The notes beneath the pieces were generated by a model. That model made no database searches. It had not been told where the DNA came from and worked only from the letters and a program-made list of their open reading frames with translations. A stretch of DNA of 64,000 bases, from positions 1,820,022 through 1,884,021 of the forward strand of contig KK106986.1 of the NCBI GenBank assembly GCA_000611775.1, written 5' to 3'. Shown here piece by piece: positions 11,515 through 21,245 of the stretch. The DNA is from Umbilicaria muhlenbergii. Lineage: Eukaryota > Ascomycota > Lecanoromycetes > Umbilicariales > Umbilicariaceae. Numbering within the stretch: the stretch's first letter is position 1; the number at the start of each line of letters is the position of its first letter. Made by a program: the position numbers and the translations under genes.

Positions 11515-12969
11515 CTAAAGCCACCACCACTCTGTCTCTGGAGATACTGGCTCCGTGACCTCTTCAACCCTTGATCCCACTCCGCTTTCCCCGTCGCCAG
11601 ACTTACTGAATGCGATTCGGTGAAGGTCCGCGCAATCTTCTGCGTGCAGTTTTATAACTTTGACAGCGGCCATATCTGCGGGTGGCGCTGTCGGACCGAG
11701 GTCAAATCTTTCGTGGGTGTATAATTTGGAGAGTCGCAGGTCCTCGAGGCTAGGCAGGTGTTTCTGGCACGCACGAGCGATGAAGGACCAGCCACGAGTA
11801 TCTTCTTCGTGTGAGATCCGAATCGACATTTGTTCCATATGCACTCGCTTCAGAGTTTTCCGGTGAGCGTAAAGAAAATAGTGCAGGCCGGAAGCGGTAA
11901 CAGCCCAGTTCTTGAATGTCACTGACTTCAGCTTCGCCAACTTAAATTTCTCCACTATTTCCAAGACGTCGCCATCGTCCTCGTCCTGATCGTTTGGTTC
12001 ATATGTATAGTCCAGGAGCAGATCGTCAAGAAAGAGCTCATGGTCGTCGCTGCTGGGAGTGGCATGGACATGTTGCATGCTATGTGTCAGGACTAGTCGA
12101 AGAGTTGAGAGATTTGAAAGCCGGTTCAGAAATGGTATCCAATTTCTAGCGAAATGCTTACTCTCCAAGCTACTCATCAGACAGGCGCGGAATCCGAGGT
12201 CGAGCGTGTGCAAATTGGAGAAATATTCCGTTACCTCTGGGACTTCGATGAAGGACGAAGTGCGGAGAGAAACGAAGTCACACTTATATGATTGGGCGGT
12301 TCTGCACCTGGCAGCAATCTTGACGCCCAGGATTCCGGCAAATGCCATTTCTAGCTCAAGGAACCTGTCGTCAACTTCCGTGCTATGAACAATCCTGCCT
12401 GTCTGGCGATAGAATGTCTCTGCACCTTTCCTAAAGAAATTGCTCCAGCTGTTTGAATGCGTGGTCTCGAAATGTTTGAGGTTTGGCAGAGCTTTAGCCA
12501 GGGCTATGAGAGATCCAGATGCTTTTTCAAGGCATGGCTTGGTGGGTCGCATTTCTTCGAAGATTCTATCAAGAGGCTCCTCAAAAGGTTCAAGAACGAT
12601 ATCAAAGAAGATGTTGGCGTGATTCTCATCTTGACTTTCGACCTCCTTCCAGGTTTGCACCGCGTTATCGCAAACTTTGTCAAGTTCTTGAGCTATGGGT
12701 ACAAGAGTCATCACAAGCTGCAGTCCATGGACATACCTAGCAAGCTCTGGATGTCTGGTGCAGAAAGCCGTCACGGTCAGGAGTTCCGCAACATCGGTGC
12801 GAAGGTTTTCGAATAGAAAAGGCGTGGCCACATCATTGAGTCGACGACTGACAAGACGAAGAGACTGGAGATCCCGTTTGCGAGCGTTGTCAAAGCGCCA
12901 AATCTTCAGAGACGACAAGTGTGTGACGATCTGCTCAAGAATCTCTGTTGGGAGGTAAGGAATCGCCAT
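11515..12969 (-). CDS. F-box protein
   Basis: This is a single-exon gene of 484 aa. It opens with an F-box: IPYLPTEILEQIVTHLSSL, then LQSLRLVSRRLNDVATPFLF at residues 4-55. F-box proteins bind Skp1 and bring substrates to SCF ubiquitin ligases. The rest is leucine-rich without clear repeat phase, in the style of fungal F-box proteins that carry degenerate leucine-rich repeats (LHTLDLGFRACLMSSL, LSNLSTLRLVLTHSMQH, LPSLEDLRLSKLYTHERF). An acidic loop (NDQDEDDGDVLEIVEKF) sits near residue 325. The substrate is not inferable. The protein ends PETEWWWL. Confidence 0.85.
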   Translation of the reverse strand: MAIPYLPTEILEQIVTHLSSLKIWRFDNARKRDLQSLRLVSRRLNDVATPFLFENLRTDVAELLTVTAFCTRHPELARYVHGLQLVMTLVPIAQELDKVCDNAVQTWKEVESQDENHANIFFDIVLEPFEEPLDRIFEEMRPTKPCLEKASGSLIALAKALPNLKHFETTHSNSWSNFFRKGAETFYRQTGRIVHSTEVDDRFLELEMAFAGILGVKIAARCRTAQSYKCDFVSLRTSSFIEVPEVTEYFSNLHTLDLGFRACLMSSLESKHFARNWIPFLNRLSNLSTLRLVLTHSMQHVHATPSSDDHELFLDDLLLDYTYEPNDQDEDDGDVLEIVEKFKLAKLKSVTFKNWAVTASGLHYFLYAHRKTLKRVHMEQMSIRISHEEDTRGWSFIARACQKHLPSLEDLRLSKLYTHERFDLGPTAPPADMAAVKVIKLHAEDCADLHRIAFSKSGDGESGVGSRVEEVTEPVSPETEWWWL

Positions 12970-13724
12970 TTTGTTAAGTCTCAGAGTGTTCTAGAGCTGT
13001 ATAAGTCTTGGGACTTTGCTCGGGGGTAAATAAGTAGAATGCGTGGTTGCTCTCTGTTCATGATATAGGCGGTCGGCGATGGCCTAAACGTGAATCACCA
13101 CGCAACGACACAGGATACATCCTCGCGTGATACAGCTTGACTCATATCGATGAGTGCTAAAACCGGTGAATGAAATGGCTTTTTGACACAGCACATCACA
13201 GCGATCTCGCCAGTACCAGCCAACTTTACTGCTCAAAGACCAAAGCATCATACAGCGAAAAGAACAATGAATGATGACGGGCCAAGTGGCACATGAAGTC
13301 CATCATCGCTCACTGTCACGATTTGAACGCACTGTACACAATCAATGCAATCGACTATTCAGTGGAGCTGCCCTGGAAAGCAAGCTCGCCGACCAATGAA
13401 CAGGCTGGGAGCAAGGAAAAGTGGTAACGAGAGGAGTACCGTTTCCACAGGTTAGAAACATGACAAAATCGCACGATCAAGCTCAAAAGTGCAGTCAGAA
13501 AACACATAACTCGTCTCCGATCGAACGCCAACCAAGCGCAACCAAATCACCGAATCGAGAACTCAATCATGCACAAAAAGCCCTACACTCCCAAGATCAC
13601 GCGACCGAGAACCTCAGTAGTAAAATTACTAAATTAGATATCACAAGCCATCTCATACTTCAAGCTCAAAACCACAATCCCTAGCCTTAACCCCCGCCTC
13701 CCGCCCCATCCTCACCCCCCACAC
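12970..13724. other. Intergenic: promoter of the F-box gene and 3' flank of its neighbour
   Basis: I see no supported gene. The frame at 13421-13684 (+) is short and has no domain. C-rich sequence begins near 13690 and continues into the next gene. Confidence 0.5.
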
Positions 13725-14671
13725 TCACACCTCCTTCCCACCCCCCGTAGCATAATGCTTAACAAACACCCCCTCCCTCTCCCTCTCCCTCTCCCTCACA
13801 ATCCTCTCCGCCGTCTCCGTCCCCGTCATCCCCCCTCCATTCCTCATCCCCCCCCTCAACCCCACAACGCCCCTCCCCCTCCCCCTCGTGGAGACCGCAC
13901 TAACCGTACTCCCGCCCGCCCCCTCGCCAAACCCAACCAGACTCGCACTCCCCTCATCACTCAGCCCCGCACTACTGACCCCGTCGTCGTCGTCGTCGTC
14001 GTCATCCATCAGCCTATCATCCATCTCATCAAGCAGCGCCCGGCCGGCCTCATCCGCCTCTTCCGACACACTCACCCCATCCGCCTCACTCCCCTCCTCC
14101 CCCGTCGTCGCACTCGCCCACGCCGCCCTCGACTCGCCCGCCAGACTCGCCGTCGCGCTCGCGCTGCCGACCGTGCTGCGCTCCTTGCCCAGCCCCAGCC
14201 CCGGCGCCGGCCCGGAGCCGGCCGCGTCGAAATAGCCCGGCCCCGATGGTTGCGGGCCGGGGGCCGTTTGCGAGGGCACCACCGGGGGGGGGTTGCCGCC
14301 GGGGCGGATGGCGGTGGCGACGCGTTCGAGGCCGGCGAGGCGGGAGATGCGGTCGGCGCGCTCGGCGTCGAGGGTGCTGGTTGAGGGGGCGGGGGAGCGG
14401 GAGGAGGAGGAGGGGGAGTGTGGGTGTGGGTGTGGGTTGTGGCCTTTGTGGCCGTCTTTGATGGCTGTGGTGGAGAGGTTGGAGATGGAGGTGACGCCGG
14501 AGTTGGGGGTGCCGCTGAGAGAGGAGGCGGGGGGGTTAGTTTGGGGGGTTTGGAGGGGGAGAAGGGGAGAGGGAGAAGGGACGGGGAGAGGATAGAGACG
14601 TACGGGATGTCGGATGGGGTTACGGGGTCGGAGGGGGGTGGGGGGAGATTGATAAGGGTTGGGGGGGTCAT
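13725..14671 (-). CDS. Conserved low-complexity fungal protein of unknown function
   Basis: Exons 14671-14604 and 14514-13725 encode 285 aa. The frame of exon 2 runs on upstream without a stop, so a naive call gives a 407-aa protein starting at 14948. A consensus intron (GTACGT at 14603, CTAAC branch, CAG at 14515) instead joins an exon starting MTPPTLINLPPPP to GTPNSGVTSISNLSTTAIKD. This corrected N-terminus is more coherent. Later blocks are ERADRISRLAGLERVATA, KERSTVGSASATASLAG, an eight-Asp run, SLVGFGEGAGGSTVSAVSTR and TGTETAERIVRERERERE. These short motifs separated by disordered Ser/Pro/Gly linkers look like a conserved regulatory or scaffold protein. No catalytic domain is visible. 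Confidence 0.75.
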
Positions 14672-15548
14672 GGTTGGGAAGAGATGGGAGGTGGGGTGGT
14701 GAGGTTTGCCGGATGGGGTTTGGGAGGAGTATTTGGTGTTGTGACGAGTTGTAGCTGTGTTGGTGGTATGGATTGTTCGATCGATCAGTTCGGTCTTTCC
14801 CGTGTATTGGTGAGTGGTTGGCCGAAGTGGTGGTAATGTTTGCTGGAGCAGGATAGAAGAAGTGTGAGAGGTGAGCTTTGGAAGTGGGTGTGAATGCAGG
14901 AACGCCCTGAGGCAAGGTACGGCACTCAACAGGGAAGCTAAGCCCCATAAGGCTGCCAGGGGCGCGTCAGCACGTCACAGGGTCAGCAGTTCCCCCCACT
15001 TTCGTTTTAGCTCCCGGTTTCAGTTCCTGCAGGGCATTCGGTAGCGAGGCATGGGTTCTCCAATCAGATGTACCTTAAGGTACCGTACGGGCTTAAGGTA
15101 TATCAACAATTCTTACGGTGCATAAAGTGGTAATCAATAGTTATCAAAACTTGAAAGTTGTTCTGTATTGCCACTTTGTTCAGCCGAGTAGGAATCCTAC
15201 AGTAGTTTGGAAGTAACTCGAAAACATCTCGGTACGGAGTACTGTCCAGATTATTTTGAATCATCGAGCCATCAAAAGGGTCCCTGCACTGAAGAAATTG
15301 CCACTGAATTCCACAATACGCCTAACGGAGTCATATCTCATAAACTAAACTACATTCCCTCACACAATCTTACCACAAAAACGCCACCTGCATCCGCCGC
15401 CACCGTATCAAGCAATAGAAGCCTCGAAACCAACCAGCATCAATCTGTGAGCCATCAACACTTAAGCCACCAGGCACCGCGCACCAAGCACCCGACCGCT
15501 GATCGCCAACCCCGCCCCAGCCCCAAACACCACCTCCCACCATCTCCC
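14672..15548. other. Intergenic region with palindromic CTTAAGG motifs
   Basis: No gene is supported. Positions 15070-15102 carry two copies of a TACCTTAAGGTA-like palindrome (see findings). The remainder is the promoter side of the 285-aa gene and the 3' flank of the PB1/Zn(II)2Cys6 gene. Confidence 0.5.
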
Positions 15549-18500
15549 TCAAAAGAATCTCTCCTGATACGCCTTCTGCTCCTCCTCAATCATCTCAATC
15601 GCATCCTCCAAATCCCCCTCCGCCGCCTGCGCATAGACCACCAACCTCTTCAACCCCCCATTCTCCTCCGTGCCGAACCCCAGCGCCGTGAGCTGATCCA
15701 CACATTCTTGCACCTTGTGCATCGCCGATGAGTCCGGGTGAGTCTCTCCGCCCACGGCCGACGCTTCAACAGCAGCCGCGGGCTTTGATTCCGATCCGTT
15801 GAAGCCAGACCCGCTGCTTCGATCGACTTCGACAAAGTTCGAGTAGGTGGACCTCGCCTCTGACTCTTGTGAGTGGAAGGGTGGTGCAGAGCTCCGTTCC
15901 GGAGTTCCCGCCGATGTGCTTGATGGACCACCCTCGTAACCTCTCACAAAGGTATCCCACCCGATTCTTCCATGGCCGCTGAAAAATTCAGAGTAGGGTC
16001 GGCGGGTGCTAGGGTTGTATCTACCGCCCAGATCTGCCACCGTGTTGCTACGGCGCACCCCACCAAAATGGAGGCCATGCGAAGTAGCAATATCATCAAG
16101 AACGTCAACGGGTTTAGTGTCCGCCAATGGGTCAAAGGGCTTCATCAGCCTGGCCTCAGGCGCTGGAGTGCCTGAAGGGGCTGGTGATACTGTTTGGACA
16201 GGTGTTTTGGACGCCTCGGTCAAACCTGTCATTCGTTTGAAGAAATCCCCAGAAGACTCCGTGGTATCTGCTTCGCCTACTGGGTAAGGCCATGCGCTGG
16301 GATACACTTTTGGAAGTGTTGGGTCGGCTGCCTTGGCTACGACTGGTTTATGATCTCCACTTCTGGACTCCTGGGAGTCGTCACGACGGTTTGCGGGCCG
16401 CGAAGGAATGAGTGGCTCCATACTAGGGAGTGGTGGGAAACGCGGTGGACCGGTGAAAGTTGCTCCCTCAAACTGCTCAAGGGTGGGGAAATGAGTGACC
16501 ACGGGAGAGGAGAGTGTGTCTTGTCGAGGATTGTTAGACTCGTCAGATGCCTTTTTCTGATGTGCTCCGTTTGAAACCCCATCAAGTGTCGACCTCAAAT
16601 CTTCGCCCGAATTCTCCGCGTCCCCCAAAAATGTGTAGCGATGTGGCAAATCCCTAGCTACTGCTCGGCGATGGGCTCTTCCCCAGGTTGTTCCGGAAGG
16701 TAGCTCATTTCTTAGCCCATGATTACGTACCGGAACTTTGAGTGTCTGCTTGTTAGCCTCAAAAGCTCCGTAGGGTCTACCAAAAGCTGGGGTGGATTGG
16801 TGGTGCCGGAGAGCTCTTGGCTGGATGGTCTGGTAGAGTGGGGTTGCAAAGCTCAGTTGTGGTGAAATGGGTCGGTCTCGGTCTTCCCCCACAAGCGGTC
16901 TGTATCGATCGAGAAGGTTGCCAGGAACTGACTGCTCGGAAGTCCGCTGATAAGGACGTCCATGACCGCCGAAGGACTTGAATTCATCGCCTTGGTTGTT
17001 GGCTGTGGAATCAATCAAAGATTTCGTAGGTAGGTACGCTGGGTATTCATTTCCCCGGCGTAAAAGCGGTCCGTCACTCAGTCTGGGCGCCTGTTGACGC
17101 CGAGATCTCCACATCTGGCGACGTTCCCGTCTCTGATGAATCGTATCCGGTACATCTTGCGGTAGATGAATGGGGCCGGGACCATGAAACCTTGGCCAAC
17201 CGGAAGGTGAGCTTCGACGCGCTGGTGAAATTCGTCTCGATGACGACGAAGTTGGAGACCTACTACGCGATCGACGGGAGTCATGCGGTGTACGGTCATG
17301 ATCCTGGGTATTGAGTACCAAGTGCTCTTTGGCCCGGAATGCTGGAGGTGGTACCACATACTCATACCTAAGTGCTGGGGTAGATCGATTAGCAGATCGC
17401 CGGGACTGACGACCTCGTTCCATAACATCCGTTTTGTAGGGCAAACCGGCGGATTCATGCCAATAGCAACTATCTGGCCAGAGACTGCTGCACGCTGTAC
17501 ACTCTTGGTAATCCTTTTCAGCCTCGGTGGCCCCTCGATCTCCACCGCTCCTGCTCGGTTCTTTGAGACCTTCACTCAGAGCTGATACAGGCGATCCATG
17601 GTCACGTCTTTGACTGTCAAACCGTGTCCCCTCGGTAGCTTCATGGATCTCGTCGTTCTGACGTGTATCAGAACGGATGAAGTTCGTTCTAAGTCCGTCT
17701 TTCATCTTCGGGGATGGCTGTACAAGTTCCACAGGCAGCGGCATGTTGGCCGGTAGGTCGTTGGCCGAGGTTAGAATGGCATCTTGACGAACATGCGCCG
17801 TAAGCTCACTTGCCGGGTCGTTGTTATGAGGCGGAGAAGCTCTTGTATCTGCAGGCACTAAAGCTCTACCAAACGCAGTGATGCCCCCAGCAAGACCCTG
17901 CAGACCTCTGGATGGACCTTCAAGAATCTGCATGTCAAAGGCTCGAGTGCTGTTAGCCGTATGTCGTGTGGCATCCGATGTATTTGACACCGACTCGGCA
18001 ATGTTCTGGACACATGACGCAAACCCCTTGAACGCGCTCCTAAGTCCATGCTCAAGCGCATGAGATACGTTTTGTGAGCTGGCTATACCGTCAACCTGGG
18101 CCTCTGAGACTTGGCTTCGAAGTTCCGTCGTAAACGATTCGACGCCATCAACAAGCGATTTAATGGTCTGCACAAGTAGCTCCCCTGGATCTACCTTTGG
18201 CGGTGATTCGTCACTGGGAGCGTTTGGCTCAGCAAAAGGAACAGATGTTGGTGGATCAGATGTTGGCGCTGACTCCACGGAGGGAGCAGGTGGTTCGACA
18301 AAAGGGACAGACAACGGCGGATCATCTATTGGCTCTGGATCGTGGCTGGGAGCAGTTGGCTCAACAGAAGGAACAGACGTTGATGGTTCCACAGCAGTTT
18401 CTGATGGTGGTGGTGGACTAGATCATATTAGTTCGGCAAACATATAACTAGATTCGGATCAGAACTGACAGAAATATGCACTGTTTCTTTAGACGTATAC

Positions 18501-20258
18501 AATTGGTGCAGCGGCCCTGCGGGTCGGCGTTTGCATTGAGACATCTTATTTTCCTTTTCCTACATTGTACTTCAGGCATCCATGATCAGCTCTTAGTCCT
18601 CGACATAGGGAGACAACTTGGTCAATCTTGACAAAACTTGGAGTAAGACATACCACAAGCCACAGAGACTGGGACTGGGACATATTCTAATTTCTCGCGT
18701 TTGTCTGCCAACAATGGCGTGGCTACGTCTAGCGCTTGGCTTGGCTTTGTGTTCTGCGCATCGGATGACAGCTTTGCCAATTCGGCTTCGAATACCTCCA
18801 ACAAGGACTTGTTAGGTTTGTGGGTATCTGAGGCGATGGGTGGAATGAATGGCGTCTCGGTAGTAGTGGCAGACAGGGTGTTTTGAGATGGTGGGCCTCC
18901 GTGACTATAAGAAGCCCACCGATTCTGGTAAACATCAGGAAATTGGGATGCGGCCGCATCCGTAGGTTTGTATAGCGGATTGTGTCTTGCGCGAATCTTG
19001 TCACCGGCCTCTTTAGCCTAAACGACGTCGTCAGTCATTGAGCACAATCAGCTTGAAAATTTGTGAAAGTCCAGAAAAGCTCCCACTCGTACATCTTCAG
19101 TAGACAGAATGCTTACCTGTCTTCTCCCTTCGATGGTCAGATTGGTTTCGTGATCTAGTTCAAGTAAAGATTTAGTCTCCTTAGCAAGCTTTTCTCCTCC
19201 GTGTCCAAAGCCTTCTTGGTTGGCAGCCTTCGTCGAGGCCCCATTCTTGAGCTGAGGCGGATTCGTAATCTCGAAGTAATACCGTCTCTCATCTTGAGCC
19301 GGTCGCAAAGCTTGGTCACCCCTAATGTTATATGATCGGCCACCAGCAGCGTCCTCTGGACGGTCCGAAGAAGTTTCGAGAGAGTCTCCATGCTGAGATG
19401 GTCCAAAATGGGACTGAGCATCCTTAGAGGCCTTTTCTGCTTGCTCTGATTCCATATCCATGAGCGTCTTTGACTGGATCTGACACCAAATGTTCACCGC
19501 AGTCTGACTTGTATTGTCGATATCGAAAGCATGTATCTGGGCCATTTCCGAGGTGACTCTCTGCTGCTCTTGAACATTCTGCAGCCGAAATTCCTCGATC
19601 CGTTGATTCGCACGTGTCACAAGATTCTTTGCGTGCTGCCTCAACATATCCCTCGCCTGCGGGTAAGGGTTCGGTTGAGACGTGGCCAACGCAGCCTTGA
19701 CAGCACGCTGATGTTCTGCCAAGTTCTGAGTGTAAACCTGGATCGACTTCTGCTGCACTTGAGGATTCTGCTGCTGGAATGCCTGAAATTGCGCTTCTGA
19801 AAGTTGCATCGGATCGATCCCATGCGAAATCAAGAGGTTGTTTGCTTGGACCGCTGATGGTGCTTGACCTGGTCTTGGACTGAAGCTTGGGGAGAGACGG
19901 GAGTACGCTGGGGGAGGAGGGGCCGTGTGTCCTAGCGAGACTTGCGAGGGTTGTGTGCGTTTCGTAGATCGTACCACAGGCTCATGCAGCCTTTGAGCAA
20001 GTTCGAGGGATGAGCCAACCTGGACATGGTCAGTTGTAGAAGACTACGTAACGTTCGCTGACTGACTGTAATCACTTCCTTATCCTCGTCCACATACTTC
20101 AGTGTTGCCTCGGGATGAGTAGATATGGTAAGGTCATATTGAGGCGAGGTGATTCGAACTATGGCATCATAGCAGCCTTTCGGAGGGCTTTGACCCAGCT
20201 GTTGACCCGGTGGACTAGAGGATCGCCGCAAGTTGCGAATACGGAACGGTGGTAGCAT
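15549..20258 (-). CDS. PB1 + Zn(II)2Cys6 + UBA-like protein, putative regulator
   Basis: Five exons (20258-20067, 20019-19117, 19017-18654, 18569-18470, 18417-15549) give 1,475 aa. Residues about 25-80 look like a PB1 domain with an acidic OPCA-type motif (KYVDEDKEVITV, then GSSLELAQRL completed by splicing). A Gln/Pro-rich helical part follows (AQFQAFQQQNPQVQQKS). Residues 486-517 form a full Zn(II)2Cys6 cluster split by an intron: CVQCRKRKIRC, then RCTNCIRLKKQC, with cysteines at 486, 489, 496, 507, 510 and 517 (C-x2-C-x6-C-x10-C-x2-C-x6-C). Next come Pro-rich repeats, a long disordered Arg/Ser-rich region and a C-terminal UBA-like segment (VDQLTALGFGTEENGGLKRL, DLEDAIEMIEEEQ). Zn(II)2Cys6 clusters bind DNA; PB1 domains dimerise; UBA domains bind ubiquitin. 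A ubiquitin- or scaffold-linked nuclear regulator is an inference. No fungal_trans domain is seen. Confidence 0.8.
18195..18390. repeat. Imperfect repeats inside the PB1/Zn(II)2Cys6 gene
   Basis: Three related units of roughly 66-70 bp encode SVPSVEPTAPS, SVPFVEPPAPS and SVPFAEPNAPS, each followed by an acidic/Pro stretch ending in DPP or SPP. They form a Pro-rich linker just after the zinc cluster. Confidence 0.7.
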
Positions 20259-21245
20259 TTCAAGGATGTATGAAGTCGAAGTGGAGGATAGGTGGAGGAT
20301 GAAATAGCTCAGCTGGCGAAAGCACCAAAGCTCGCGTCACAGATGGATAAGATGGAGGTGAGTTGCCGGGTTGATACAAAGATTAGGCAGAAACGGCCAC
20401 GCTCAAGGCTGTCGTACAAGCACGCGCGGCTATGGCTGTCAGATCATGATCGACCTTGTCGTTGCCTTGACCGAAGTAGCATGGCCGACGACAAGTCGTT
20501 CCCTTGAAGTCGGGGTTTACGGACAAGAGTGCATTCACCGAAGTTATAGCTGGCTTTCTCAGCTGTGAATGTCCTTGTGAAGTGAGTGCATGAGGTCAGA
20601 CGTGGCGTGCCGTACGGCGTCTTGCCATCGAGGCTATGCGGGGGTTACGCTAAGCCCGATTGGGCTGAGCACCTTCTCAGATCGCACCAGGACACCAAGA
20701 ACAGCATCAAACCGAGTGCCACTTCCCAGTCAGGAGACGCCGCTGATATCAAGGGTGAAAAGGAGGTGTGAAGAAGAGCGATCTTGTAGATGCCAGACGT
20801 CAAAGATCTCGACAGTATGCGCTAGGCTCAAGGCGCACCTGACCATGATGTCATTTGGCTACTGTACAGTATCAACTTCTCTCATCGGGTGCTTGCATTC
20901 GCTGCATGAAGACAGCCATTCCGAATTACCACGAAATAGTCACTTGAAAAACGAAAGATACGAAGACATTAACCTTCCCTTGATTTGATACTTATAGTGT
21001 TGATGGCATTACTAACTTAGAAAATATATCACCGCCCAAACTCGAGCCTGAAGTACCATACACGGTCCGTCTATCGAAAACTGACCTCAAGAAAAGTAAG
21101 GGAGTATAACAACATTGCTTCGCCAACCGTGGACCTGGCCATGATAAATATATATATCCATCCTTTGCACATGCACCGTCTTACCGCACATATCCACCGT
21201 CTTCCACGATCAGTAGATCGCAAGATCCAACTTCATACCATACAC
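20259..21245. other. Intergenic: promoter of the PB1/Zn(II)2Cys6 gene
   Basis: About 990 bp with only short frames, none with a recognisable domain (for example 20590-20988 on the plus strand). The AT-rich part at 20935-21120 probably contains the 3' flank of the secreted-protein gene that ends at 21246. Confidence 0.5.

Noticed and set aside
13755-14384. 209-codon Pro/Arg-rich plus-strand frame and other frames at 14072-14929
   Set aside because: Shadows of the biased composition of the 285-aa gene; no conserved text.
20140-20170. GATTCGAAC resembling a reversed tRNA T-arm
   Set aside because: No acceptor stem or anticodon arm around it, and it lies inside exon 1 of the PB1/Zn(II)2Cys6 gene. 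No tRNA or rRNA gene was found anywhere in the window.
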